In this document: positions 36,112 to 44,905 of the stretch, in pieces
Numbering within the stretch: position 1 is the first letter of the stretch
Layout: each line of letters opens with the position of its first letter
Source: DATKLL01 sp035542475
GTDB taxonomy: Bacteria > Desulfobacterota > Syntrophia > Syntrophales > UBA2185
Length of the DNA stretch: 64,000 nt
Assembly (NCBI GenBank): GCA_035542475.1
Contig: DATKLL010000108.1
Coordinates: 16,907-80,906 of the forward strand
Direction: 5' to 3'
The notes under the pieces: generated by a model
The model's input: the letters and a program-made list of their open reading frames with translations, nothing else
Database searches by the model: none
Told to the model about the DNA's origin: nothing
Translations under genes and position numbers: made by a program

Positions 36112-36325
36112 AAGGCCGATTAATATTCCTGCGGTGTATCAACAATCCGACCGGATGTTGCAGCGCGCTTTGATCCGTGACTTGCCCGTTTCTCTATATG
36201 ATATTGTCGACTACGTTAAAATACAGGCAGGGGGACATTTGCCTGAATACAATTTAATAAAATATAAATTTTCAGACAATCATCCCGTAAATGTTAAAGG
36301 AACATTTCTAAATATATACATATGA
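36083..36325 (+). CDS. Possible small coupled gene, unrecognised
   Basis: An 80-residue frame starts with GTG inside the end of the preceding gene (29-bp overlap) with AAGGAAGA just upstream. It has no recognised motif. Translation coupling is plausible, but the frame could be chance. Confidence 0.3.
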   Translation: MTHLIEYINKRPINIPAVYQQSDRMLQRALIRDLPVSLYDIVDYVKIQAGGHLPEYNLIKYKFSDNHPVNVKGTFLNIYI

Positions 36326-36390
36326 GACAAACACCTGTCCATAAACTTACTTATCTCCAATTTTGATAGGATTATTTTCAACACCCATAC

Positions 36391-37758
36391 CTAATTTACA
36401 CGAAGCAGATACTCCACCACCTTTTCAAGATGATGAAGGGTGCTGCATTCACGCGCCACATTGCAGTATGGAAGGTACGTCTTCATCTCCGAATCCCCCG
36501 ATCCCCAAAGAGACGGTGTCTCAGGGTTGAGCCATATTAATCGTCTGCACCTCTCAGAAATAGACCGGAGGGCTTCAGTCCTCGGATCCCAATAGTTGTT
36601 TCTGGCGTCTCCCATGATGATCACCGTTGCTCTCTTCGTGAGGCAATCGACATAATGATCCATGAAATCGAGAAAGGAACCCCCGTAATCTGTCCGGTTC
36701 ATGAGAATCGGAAGATCAGTCCCCGACCGCAGCCTGGCCAGGGCCTCCTGCAATGAGTATTTTTCGAAGAGGCAGCTCACTTCAACAAGATTTGAACAGA
36801 ATATGAAGGATCGTATCCTTGGAATAACCTCGTTTAAGCTGTATAAAATAAGGAGAAGAAAACGGACGACATTCGAAACAGAACGGCTCACGTCGCAAAT
36901 GGCAATAACTTCCGGCCGATCTATCGTTTTAGATTTCCAGCGGGTATCGAATGGAAGCCCGCCATAGGTAAGGCTATGCCTTAATGTCTTTTTGAAGTCC
37001 AGATGCCCCCTGCGGGCAGCTTTTTGCCTTCTCGAATGGCGGTCTTTCAATCGCTTGACCATTCTCTGTACAATTTTATGGATCCTAACCAGATCCCGTT
37101 CATCAAGAGCGGAGAGGCTCGCGTTTTTTATATATCCCTCAAACTGTTCATCCGCCCTTCCCGCAGCGTAAAGTTCAAGTTGTCTCTCGATAAAATTTCC
37201 CACCTTTTCGATAATATTATCCCGCATGGACTCCAGGACATCTACCTGAATGAGGGCCTCCGGACTTCCCTCTTCCGTGAGCCTCCGGATATCCCTGTCA
37301 AGCGTCTCCATGCCGAGCTCCTTAAAAACCCTCTGCATGTAAATGCCCTTCTGAATCGGGTATTGGATGTTGCGGACTTCAGCCCTTCCGGCAGCTTCAT
37401 TTAATGCCAGGGCAAGACCGCCGCCGTCGCCTGCAAGAAGCGCCCTCGTCAGGAAAGCCGCCCCCTGTATGACAGGTGACGTACCATGGTTTTCCATAAG
37501 AATATCTTCCACCGAAACATCATTGATATCAAAAAAACGGCTGAAACAGACTTCAAAGACCTTTTTTTCCGGCAGTGATTTTGCGAGAGAAGCGGACAGG
37601 TAATCCTTCAATAGCTGTCGGTCCCCGTAGCCGGACAGCGCCACAGCCCGCAGCGCATCCATTGTTTCCGTAACGGATATCCTGACACCGCAACGGCGAA
37701 GGGCCATTATGAAATTTTCAAGAGTCCTGTCCAAATTAAGGGACCTCACGAAGGGCAT
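36391..37758 (-). CDS. VWA-domain CoxE-like protein
   Basis: The C-terminal third of this 455-residue protein is a von Willebrand A domain with the MIDAS motif in AICDVSRSVSNVV (DxSxS) and FIFCSNLVEVSCLF; the N-terminal part is helical and charged. CoxE-type proteins work with MoxR ATPases in maturing metal enzymes such as CO dehydrogenase. It overlaps the MoxR gene by 23 bp. A molybdenum hydroxylase operon lies about 9 kb away, but no direct link is visible. Confidence 0.88.
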   Translation of the reverse strand: MPFVRSLNLDRTLENFIMALRRCGVRISVTETMDALRAVALSGYGDRQLLKDYLSASLAKSLPEKKVFEVCFSRFFDINDVSVEDILMENHGTSPVIQGAAFLTRALLAGDGGGLALALNEAAGRAEVRNIQYPIQKGIYMQRVFKELGMETLDRDIRRLTEEGSPEALIQVDVLESMRDNIIEKVGNFIERQLELYAAGRADEQFEGYIKNASLSALDERDLVRIHKIVQRMVKRLKDRHSRRQKAARRGHLDFKKTLRHSLTYGGLPFDTRWKSKTIDRPEVIAICDVSRSVSNVVRFLLLILYSLNEVIPRIRSFIFCSNLVEVSCLFEKYSLQEALARLRSGTDLPILMNRTDYGGSFLDFMDHYVDCLTKRATVIIMGDARNNYWDPRTEALRSISERCRRLIWLNPETPSLWGSGDSEMKTYLPYCNVARECSTLHHLEKVVEYLLRVN

Positions 37759-38683
37759 TTTCCGTTAGAGTGTAAATCTTGTCTTCTGCAACCCGGACAT
37801 CTTCCTGTGCCTTGAGAAACGTGTTCAAGGTTTCCCTGACCAGTTCCTTGTCCAGGCTTTCTGCATGGAGAATAACCAGAGTTTTTGCCCAGTCTATGGT
37901 TTCACTGATGGAGGGAAGTTTTTTAATGTCGAGCTTTCTTACCTGATGTATGAAGGAGACCAGTTGTCTGGTCAGTCTCTCCGATATGCCAGGAACGCGG
38001 GTCAGGACGATTTCCCTCTCCATATTTTGCTCAGGAAAAGAAATATAGAGATGAAGACAGCGTCTTCTCAGGGCCTCGCCGAGCTCTCTCGTGCTGTTAC
38101 TGGTGAGAAAAACAAAAGGCCTTGACGTGGCCTCTATCGTGCCGATCTCTGGGATGGAAACCTGGAAGTCCGAGAGAATTTCGAGTAGAAAGGCCTCGAA
38201 CTCGTCATCGGATTTGTCTACTTCATCCACCAGGAGGACAGCCCCTTCCCTTTCCTGAAGGGCCTTGAGAAGCGGTCTCGGTTCAAGAAACTGGGGGGAA
38301 AAGAAAATATCATCGTACTGATGAAGCCTGTCGATGGATTCGGCAAGGCTTGTCTCCCCTTCGATAATCTTGTCTAGTTTATCTTTCAAAAGCTGGGTGT
38401 AAAGAAGCTGTTTTCCATACTTCCATTCATAAAGTGCCTTCGATTCGTCGAGTCCCTCGTAGCATTGAAGCCGGATCAGAGGAACGTCCATGAAAGATGC
38501 AGCTGCCTTGGCAAGTTCCGTTTTGCCAACGCCGGCGGGTCCCTCTACGAGTACAGGTTTTCCCAGATGGTAAGCCAGATATACAGTATGGGCTATTTGT
38601 TTGGTGGCTATATAACCCACATTCTTGAGGCCCTGACGGACCCCATCCACGGTCGCAAATTTATCAGTCAATATGTTCATCAT
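37736..38683 (-). CDS. MoxR-family AAA+ ATPase
   Basis: The 315-residue protein has Walker A GPAGVGKT (residues 48-55), Walker B AVLLVDEVDKSDDEFEAFL, sensor 1 TSNSTRELGEALRRRC with the arginine finger region, and a C-terminal lid. MoxR ATPases act as chaperones with VWA proteins. The gene overlaps the VWA partner, a classical MoxR-CoxE pair. Confidence 0.92.
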   Translation of the reverse strand: MMNILTDKFATVDGVRQGLKNVGYIATKQIAHTVYLAYHLGKPVLVEGPAGVGKTELAKAAASFMDVPLIRLQCYEGLDESKALYEWKYGKQLLYTQLLKDKLDKIIEGETSLAESIDRLHQYDDIFFSPQFLEPRPLLKALQEREGAVLLVDEVDKSDDEFEAFLLEILSDFQVSIPEIGTIEATSRPFVFLTSNSTRELGEALRRRCLHLYISFPEQNMEREIVLTRVPGISERLTRQLVSFIHQVRKLDIKKLPSISETIDWAKTLVILHAESLDKELVRETLNTFLKAQEDVRVAEDKIYTLTENALREVP

Positions 38684-38736
38684 TCGCCTTCCTTATTCCT
38701 ATGAAACATTTGCATAGTTACCTGCAGGTCTCTTCC

Positions 38737-39174
38737 CTATTTTGAACCGGCATCGAATTTTTGAAAAAAACTTCGCAGGATTTTTTTAAAAGATTCAAGC
38801 TCCTCGGGTTTAAACCCGTTTTTGATTTCCTGGTTTATTCTCCCAACAATTCTCTTAGCCTTGTTCATCTCTTCAATACCCTGCTGACTTACGTGCACGA
38901 ACGAAGCCCTGCCATCATTAGGACTAGCTTTTCTCCGGACCAATCCCACCTTTTCAAGACGGTCCACCAGACCGGTAATCGTGGAATTATCTATGGACAA
39001 TATCTGGCTCAATTCACTCATGGTCCGGCCGTCTTTTTCCGAAAGAAGGAAAAGGATTCCTGCTTGGGCAGGCGTCACCTTAACATTCTCTCTGTTCATG
39101 ATATTGGTCAGGTGAGTACGAAGTTTTTGTTGGGCAGTAAAGATGAGATAAATGAGTCTGTCATCGGAGGGCAT
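38737..39174 (-). CDS. MarR-family transcriptional regulator
   Basis: This 145-residue winged-helix protein contains LLSEKDGRTMSELSQILSIDNSTITGLVDRLEKVGLV with the wing RKASPNDGRASFV, as in MarR/SlyA proteins. A palindrome at 39211-39230 sits 37 bp upstream of the ATG and is the likely operator. GAGG stands before the ATG. Target genes beyond itself are unknown; the MoxR/VWA pair lies downstream on the same strand, 53 bp away. Confidence 0.9.
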   Translation of the reverse strand: MPSDDRLIYLIFTAQQKLRTHLTNIMNRENVKVTPAQAGILFLLSEKDGRTMSELSQILSIDNSTITGLVDRLEKVGLVRRKASPNDGRASFVHVSQQGIEEMNKAKRIVGRINQEIKNGFKPEELESFKKILRSFFQKFDAGSK

Positions 39175-39210
39175 CCGTAAAACCTCACTGAAATATTTCC
39201 GTTTGTTTAT

Positions 39211-39230
39211 TTATTTGGCATACCAAATAA
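39211..39230. promoter_or_regulatory. Palindromic MarR operator candidate
   Basis: TTATTTGG-CATA-CCAAATAA has perfect eight-base arms and lies just upstream of the MarR gene at 38737-39174, in a position typical of autoregulation. Confidence 0.65.
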
Positions 39231-39431
39231 TAAATGTCAAACATAAATTTTCAGGGGGGATTCCGGTATTAAATGATATCTTAGTCTTTGAAATAATATT
39301 GAAAATGGACAAATGGGAAAACAAGACTTCATTTCTCCAAACAAAACCTGGATCAGATTATTACGTATTAAGTTTGAGATTGACAGGGTTTGAATCTCTC
39401 GGATTATATGTCTATATGGATAAACCGGTCA

Positions 39432-40961
39432 TCAGATGCTAAATTTCGGATACAATTTTTTTACACATTCAGGACAGATGCCATGACTGAAATCGGCTTC
39501 CGATCGGTCACTTATATAAGTCTCTAATTGCTCCCAATAACCCTTATCGTTACGGATTTTCTTGCAGGCGGAGCAAATGGGTAATAATCCGTTCAAAGTT
39601 CTTATTTTGGACAGTGCTTCCTTCAGTTCAAAAATGAGTCTCTCCCTCTCCTCTTCTGCCTGCTTGCGTTCGGTAATATCTTTTGAAGCTACTGTTACGG
39701 CTATCGTCATTAATCCTTCCCTGTCCTTGACAGGACTATAGGTCCGCAAAAAATACCGGCCGTCTCTTTCACTTCTATATTCATTCTGGATTGATTTTCC
39801 TGTTTCAAATACGTAGTCCACTTTCTCAATAAACTCCTTTGTGGACTTTTCGGAATGGAATTCACTGTATGGTCTGCCTATGATCTGGTCCAGTGGAAGG
39901 CCGAATCTTGACAGATGTTTGTCGTTCATGAACAGATACCTGTAGCCTCTATCTACAAGATACATAGAGTCGGCTGTGGACGCCAAAGACCGGTATTTCT
40001 CTCCTGATTCCCGCAGCGCTTCTTCCATATGTTTGCGGTCGGTAATATCCCTGATAGATTCAATAGCCCCTACAATATTACCCCCTCTGTCATATAAAGG
40101 TCTGGCCTTCCCCCAAAGTATGCGATGTTGATTTTTCAGCGGTACATCAGCTTCAGATAGAAGAATATCTCCTTTTTTGTTGATGTACCTATATTTATTT
40201 TCAATCTCTTCATCAGATACAAATACCAGGTCAATCAGTATCGGTCTCCGCATCCCGTAGAAAGGTATTGCATATTCATAATCCCCTTTTCCTATCATGT
40301 CTTCGGCCCTGACACCGGTCATTTCTTCAATAGCCCTGTTCCATGCAATGACTTTACCCTCCCGATCAATGGCAAAAGTCGCATCAGGCAGGAAATCAAT
40401 GATATCAGATAAGCGCTGTTCCGATTCCCGCAATGCTTCCTCAGTCTGCTTGCGTATGGTGATCTCGCGTACTATGATGACAATCTGGCTTTCAAGAAGC
40501 GGCAATAATCTTGCCTCATACCAGCGTTCCTTATCCCGATCCGCTACAGAATATTCTATGCTGACAATGGATCTCTCCTTTTGTGTCCGATCAATTGCCT
40601 TACCAAACTTTATCCCGACATTTTTCGGAAATATTTCACCGATTTGCTTTCCAATCACTTCTTCCCGTAATATATGTGACTCTATACCGTCAGATGTTTG
40701 ATAATCCAGAATGGTGCCCCCACGGTCTGTTCGAAAAAGGAGATCCGGGAAGGCTTGAAACACAGCCCTCATTTCAGAGTTCGCGTGCAGCAATTCTTGT
40801 GAACTGAGATCAAGGGACCTTTCTAACATCTCACGATCCATATCCATCTGCCAGTAAGCTTCATTGACCGAACTAATAATTTTCTCACATTCGCTTGGAA
40901 TAGCATCCACGCTTCCAAAATTGCGTATAATTTGACGCTTTAACAGACTGTGTAGTTCCAT
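39432..40961 (-). CDS. Multi-PAS sensor protein with C-terminal cysteine motif
   Basis: The 509 residues contain three PAS domains (about 60-170, 175-310, 315-440), joined by ITERKQAEE-like linkers. The C-terminus is not a kinase: a short coiled coil leads to LPICSACKKIRNDKGYW and HGICPECVKKLYP, two C-x2-C pairs that would bind zinc or a cluster. This tail is frequent in sediment-bacteria PAS proteins and of unknown function. The protein must pass its signal to a partner. Confidence 0.85.
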   Translation of the reverse strand: MELHSLLKRQIIRNFGSVDAIPSECEKIISSVNEAYWQMDMDREMLERSLDLSSQELLHANSEMRAVFQAFPDLLFRTDRGGTILDYQTSDGIESHILREEVIGKQIGEIFPKNVGIKFGKAIDRTQKERSIVSIEYSVADRDKERWYEARLLPLLESQIVIIVREITIRKQTEEALRESEQRLSDIIDFLPDATFAIDREGKVIAWNRAIEEMTGVRAEDMIGKGDYEYAIPFYGMRRPILIDLVFVSDEEIENKYRYINKKGDILLSEADVPLKNQHRILWGKARPLYDRGGNIVGAIESIRDITDRKHMEEALRESGEKYRSLASTADSMYLVDRGYRYLFMNDKHLSRFGLPLDQIIGRPYSEFHSEKSTKEFIEKVDYVFETGKSIQNEYRSERDGRYFLRTYSPVKDREGLMTIAVTVASKDITERKQAEEERERLIFELKEALSKIRTLNGLLPICSACKKIRNDKGYWEQLETYISDRSEADFSHGICPECVKKLYPKFSI

Positions 40962-41473
40962 AGCTACCTCTCAGAAAAAGCATCATTTTAAAAATGCTTT
41001 TGAATGAAACATTTAAGGTAAAGAACTTGAGTTTTCAATAAAACATCTGAAATCAGATGTGTAATATCTTGCATTTTCTATGTAATTTTTTTGGATAATA
41101 TTTTAATCAGGTTGAATTTGTACATGAGATGCACTCACGGATCAGCTTGCAGTATATCATTATGGGGTCGGTGTAACAAATACACAGTATATTATTTAAA
41201 TGCAATACTAGAAAATTGCGTAAAATATACTAGGCAAAAACTATTACTTTCATAATATTGTGTAATTATTTATTATATTTTTTTCAGACTATAATTTATG
41301 AATGATCAGATAAACATGAATTGTGAAAGCCCGCAAGCTGGAGGTTCCCAGAAAAGAAGATATACCTGCAACATCACTTATTTTATCAATAAGAAACGGT
41401 TTGTGAAATGCATTCTGGATCAGGACTTGATTTTTTAAATCACTTTAATCAAGTCCTGATTCAGATTTCGTAT
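40962..41473. other. AT-rich non-coding region
   Basis: About 510 bp without a gene. An inverted repeat AAAAGCAT/ATGCTTTT (40976-41001) lies just upstream of the PAS gene start; the far end holds the strong 14-bp hairpin at 41418-41459. Between them the sequence is very AT-rich with no recognised signal. Confidence 0.4.
41418..41459. terminator. Strong inverted repeat after the cache-protein gene
   Basis: ATCAGGACTTGATT and AATCAAGTCCTGAT form 14 perfect pairs around a 14-nt loop, 15 bp beyond the end of the leftward cache gene. There is no T-run on either strand, so it may be a 3'-end stabilising hairpin or an operator rather than a classic terminator. Confidence 0.5.
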
Positions 41474-41926
41474 TCATACAGTTGTCAGATTTACAGTTGT
41501 AGCCTGAAGATTATAGGAAATCAAATCCAGCCACTTCTCTACATAGATTCCACCGCAAAAGATAAGATCATCAACCTTCTCAAAGTATACGCGCTTGGGT
41601 TTCATCTCTTTGGTTACCGGGTTATACCATTTGTACTCCACAAAGCCGCTTCCTTTCTCCCCGGCTGTATCAATGATCTCCCGGATGAAACTCTTGCCAT
41701 CGGAATCCTTGAGGTCGATGAAGTTCTTATTTATGTATTTCTCATTGACTCCATGTGCAATCATGGCCCCTTTTTGGTCCAGAACAAAGATGTACATTTC
41801 TTCCTGAACAAAGGGCCCTTTGGTGTTTGTGAACTCAGCCAGAGCAATATCTTTACCGGAACTCTTGTAAAAATTTATCGCGTTGGCTACAAATCCTTTC
41901 GCTACTTTCTTTGATTTTTCCAACAT
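41474..41926 (-). CDS. Stand-alone cache-domain protein
   Basis: The 150-residue protein is a cache domain: KKVAKGFVANAINFYKSSG, MYIFVLDQKGAMIAHGVNEKYINKNF, VEYKWYNPVTKEMKPKRVYFEKVDDLIFCGGIYV. Such domains usually sense small molecules outside the cell as part of chemoreceptors, but this one has no signal peptide or membrane helix, so it would act in the cytoplasm. A TAGGAGGAAAAT site precedes the ATG. It is in the leftward run after cstA. Confidence 0.8.
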   Translation of the reverse strand: MLEKSKKVAKGFVANAINFYKSSGKDIALAEFTNTKGPFVQEEMYIFVLDQKGAMIAHGVNEKYINKNFIDLKDSDGKSFIREIIDTAGEKGSGFVEYKWYNPVTKEMKPKRVYFEKVDDLIFCGGIYVEKWLDLISYNLQATTVNLTTV

Positions 41927-42023
41927 ATTTTCCTCCTAATTCATTGGCCAACACCGTTGCAATATGATTATCAGCCAAGTTGTAAGTTTGTTTCCAGTGC
42001 CTGAATTTTTGTCTTAGTCAGTA

Positions 42024-42398
42024 TCATTCCGACACTCCAAATTCCACCTCTCTTATCAGGTCATTAACCGTCATTAAATATTTTGCAAGAATTTGTGACT
42101 CAAGGAGACCTGAAGAGAGTCTCTTTTCAATCAAGTCTTTCGGTACCGGCGGTTCGCCGAAATACATCTTGAGATCCATAAAGGCTTCTTCCTTTGTTTT
42201 CTCAGACATATGAATCGCTTTAAATTCCTTGATCAAGTCGATGGGTGTCCTGCCGTATTTCGCAAGTATCTGTTGATCGAAAAGACCGGACGAAAGGTAA
42301 TGACGCCTGATATGTTCTACATCATATGGCGGTTTGCCAAAGTACATGCTCAAATCCTTTACGGCTTCGTCCTTCATTTTTTGTGTTAACCTTTTCAT
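42024..42398 (-). CDS. Unknown protein made of two 45-residue repeats
   Basis: The 124 residues are an internal duplication: DLSMYFGKPPYDVEHIRRHYL... SSGLFDQQILAKYGRTPIDLIKEF, and DLKMYFGEPPVPKDLIEKRL... SSGLLESQILAKYLMTVNDLIREV (each split here as first and second halves). Shared features are MYFG-PP, LSSGL, QILAKY and DLI. I recognise no named family. A GGAGG site precedes the ATG, 76 bp below cstA. Confidence 0.7.
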   Translation of the reverse strand: MKRLTQKMKDEAVKDLSMYFGKPPYDVEHIRRHYLSSGLFDQQILAKYGRTPIDLIKEFKAIHMSEKTKEEAFMDLKMYFGEPPVPKDLIEKRLSSGLLESQILAKYLMTVNDLIREVEFGVSE

Positions 42399-42474
42399 TT
42401 AAAAACCTCCTTTCTTATCAGATGACTCATCCTCCACCATGTCCTGGCGAAGAATGAATCTGTTAATAAACGTA

Positions 42475-44370
42475 TCACGTCCTGACCGGTTGATGGGCAA
42501 GCCGTGACTTCAATGCCTTTGCCTCCTCGATCGTCAGATCTTCATCTGCAATCTTTACGCGAACCTTTTCACCCCATTTGTCGATGATGTCAGTCTTGAT
42601 ATTCAGAAGTTCATACCACCGCTTAAAGGTTACGACGAAGACGATGACCATCAAAGCCATGATGATTATGGAAAGCACAGTCAGAACATAGTTGCCTTTG
42701 GGCAGATAGTTCTCCGTGATGTTGAGATAACCTGCATATATGGTGACGAAAGCCATGAAGATACCCGGGACCGCAGTTACCCATGCGTATTTCGTACGCT
42801 CCAAACGGATCAGCATCGTGGTAACTATAATCAGACCACTAGATGCAAGCAACTGGTTGCTCATCCCGAACAGAGGCCAGATCGTGGCAATATCTCCGGT
42901 ATAGACGAGATATCCCCAGGTGGTCGTAAAAATTATGCCGGTAATCAAAATCCCTGGAATCCAATGCGTCTCACCAAACTTGGGGATGATCTTACCGAAC
43001 ATCTCTTGGAGCAGGAATCTGCCCACCCTTGTTCCGGCATCGACGGCCGTTAAGATAAACACCGCTTCAAACATGATGGCGAAGTGATACCAGTAGGCCA
43101 TCAGATTTTCGAGCAATGGAATGGACGAGAAGACATACGCCATACCCACAGCCAGAGACACAGCGCCTCCGGGACGGCCCTGAATTTTCTCACCCACTTC
43201 TGCCGCCAGCCAGGGGAGGTTAACGGTGTCGATACCAAGCTTTTGGAATGCAGCGGGGGCACTGTTGATAGCGAGATAGTCAGCAGGGACCAGGACACAC
43301 GCCGCAATGAGAGCCATGATGGCCACAAAACCCTCAACAAGCATGGCGCCATAGCCGACGAAAAGCACCTCCCTCTCATTGCCGATCATCTTCGGTGTCG
43401 TACCGGAAGCGATGATGGCATGGAATCCGGAGATTGCACCGCAGGCTATAGTGATGAAAACAAACGGGAACACACTGCCCGGAATGACAGGACCACCGCC
43501 GTGAATAAATCCGGTCAGCGGGGGCATCAGAAGCGTGGGCCGAACAACACAAATGCCGACAGCAAGGGCCACTATCGTCGTTATCTTCAGGTACGTAGAC
43601 AGATAATCCCTGGGTGCCAGCAGGAACCATACGGGCAGAACCGATGCTATCAAAGCATAAACAGGAATTGCCACGGCAAGCTGCTTTTTACTCAAGGTCA
43701 GCCAGCCCGCCAGTATCGGATTTGCTGCAATATGCGGTCCAATCATGATCGAAGCCACCAAAAGGGTGACGCCGATAATACTTGCCCATAGGACATCCCC
43801 GGGTCTTACCTTGTGCATCCATATGCCCATGAGAATGGCAATGGGAATAGTTGAGGCGACAACAAAGGTGCCCCAGACACTGTCAAATAAGGCATTAACG
43901 ACTGCAATAGATAGACCGGCCAACGTTAAAATCAGGATGAACAGGAAGGCGAATGATGCAACCAGGCCTCCTGTCTTACCGACTTCACTTTCTGCTATCT
44001 TTGCCAAGCTCTGCGCCCGATGCCTTACCGAAGCAAAAAGCACCACCATGTCATGTACCGCACCGGCAAGCACGGCACCTATCAGAATCCATAGTGCGCC
44101 CGGCAAATACCCGAATTGAGCCGCCAGAACCGGTCCCAGAAGCGGGCCGGCCGCGGCGATAGCCGCAAAGTGATGGCCAAAAAGCACATATTTATTTGTT
44201 TTAACGTAATCTATGCCATCGGCCTGGGTTACGGACGGCATCGGCCTGTCCTTATCCAGTTTCAGTACCTTGTTGGCCATGAAAACCCCGTAAAAGCGGT
44301 AACCAATGGCGAATACACATAACGCTACAAAAATGAGCGTAACAGCGTTTAAACCAACTAACGCATTCAT
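42475..44370 (-). CDS. cstA: Carbon starvation protein CstA (peptide/pyruvate-type transporter)
   Basis: The 631-residue polytopic protein has about 16 membrane helices and CstA signatures: YGVFMANKVLKLD, TNKYVLFGHHFAAIAAAGPLLGPVLAA in the N-terminal part and a GFHAIIASGTTPKM loop mid-protein. CstA relatives import peptides or pyruvate in E. coli. It follows a small gene by 11 bp, and both sit behind a sigma-54 promoter at 44750, which differs from the CRP control known in E. coli. AGGAGG precedes the ATG. Confidence 0.93.
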   Translation of the reverse strand: MNALVGLNAVTLIFVALCVFAIGYRFYGVFMANKVLKLDKDRPMPSVTQADGIDYVKTNKYVLFGHHFAAIAAAGPLLGPVLAAQFGYLPGALWILIGAVLAGAVHDMVVLFASVRHRAQSLAKIAESEVGKTGGLVASFAFLFILILTLAGLSIAVVNALFDSVWGTFVVASTIPIAILMGIWMHKVRPGDVLWASIIGVTLLVASIMIGPHIAANPILAGWLTLSKKQLAVAIPVYALIASVLPVWFLLAPRDYLSTYLKITTIVALAVGICVVRPTLLMPPLTGFIHGGGPVIPGSVFPFVFITIACGAISGFHAIIASGTTPKMIGNEREVLFVGYGAMLVEGFVAIMALIAACVLVPADYLAINSAPAAFQKLGIDTVNLPWLAAEVGEKIQGRPGGAVSLAVGMAYVFSSIPLLENLMAYWYHFAIMFEAVFILTAVDAGTRVGRFLLQEMFGKIIPKFGETHWIPGILITGIIFTTTWGYLVYTGDIATIWPLFGMSNQLLASSGLIIVTTMLIRLERTKYAWVTAVPGIFMAFVTIYAGYLNITENYLPKGNYVLTVLSIIIMALMVIVFVVTFKRWYELLNIKTDIIDKWGEKVRVKIADEDLTIEEAKALKSRLAHQPVRT

Positions 44371-44381
44371 ACGAATACCTC

Positions 44382-44714
44382 CTAACCTTCTTTCCCGATG
44401 ACCTCATTTATCGGGGTCATACTTGAAATACTTCTATATCCCTCGTCAACCCACACGGAATGCGAAATCAAGCCGAACTCCTTGAGCAAGTGCACCAGGC
44501 AGAGACCGGTAGCGCTACCCTGGGGCTCTGTGCTTTCTGATTCCCAATGGAGGTGGACACTCAAATCATTTTCCAGCATGGCATGACGATACAGATTTAT
44601 TGCTTTTATACTGCCGTTGTGATTGACATCCGTTATCAGCCTGACAACTTTCTGTTCAACTGATTCCGGGTCTTCTCCGGCAATCCGAAGCTTTATTACC
44701 TCCATCCATTTCAT
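44382..44714 (-). CDS. Small unknown protein co-transcribed with cstA
   Basis: This 110-residue protein has a ferredoxin-like alternation: MEVIKLRIAG, AINLYRHAMLENDLSVHLHW, GLCLVHLLKEFGLISHSVWVDEG. The pattern recalls dimeric alpha-beta barrels, but I recognise no family. GGAGT lies before the ATG. It is the first gene after the sigma-54 promoter and ends 11 bp before cstA. Confidence 0.7.
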   Translation of the reverse strand: MKWMEVIKLRIAGEDPESVEQKVVRLITDVNHNGSIKAINLYRHAMLENDLSVHLHWESESTEPQGSATGLCLVHLLKEFGLISHSVWVDEGYRSISSMTPINEVIGKEG

Positions 44715-44749
44715 TTTTTTTACTCCGACCTGATTTTGAGTTATGCTTC

Positions 44750-44765
44750 AGCATACAGTGTGCCA
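44750..44765 (-). promoter_or_regulatory. Sigma-54 (-24/-12) promoter of the cstA operon
   Basis: On the minus strand the sequence TGGCACACTGTATGCT matches TGGCAC-N5-TTGC with one mismatch; the GG and GC pairs have the required ten-base spacing. Transcription would begin near 44739, about 25 nt before the first gene. Confidence 0.75.
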
Positions 44766-44824
44766 ATTTTCGATTGTAATGATATTAAATACTTATAAAA
44801 GTATGACCTGCCAAAATACGAATA

Positions 44825-44854
44825 TTCGCAATATTGCTTGCGTTATTTCGCAAT
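44825..44854. promoter_or_regulatory. Candidate upstream activator site for the sigma-54 regulator
   Basis: Two direct copies of TTCGCAAT (44825-44832 and 44847-44854) are 22 bp apart, two helical turns, and lie about 86-115 bp upstream of the predicted sigma-54 start, the normal place for an enhancer-binding protein. A GCAATATTGC palindrome overlaps the first copy. Confidence 0.5.
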
Positions 44855-44905
44855 TGGGAGTTAGATTGTGAAATATGACAATATGAAAATCTTCCGGAGA
44901 AAAAT

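Noticed and set aside
39152..39442. 96-codon plus-strand frame in the gap between the MarR and PAS genes
   Set aside because: It runs through the MarR operator region, has no motif and no ribosome site.
43084..43791. 235-codon plus-strand frame opposite cstA
   Set aside because: Antisense to clear CstA motifs; low-complexity His/Arg-rich translation.
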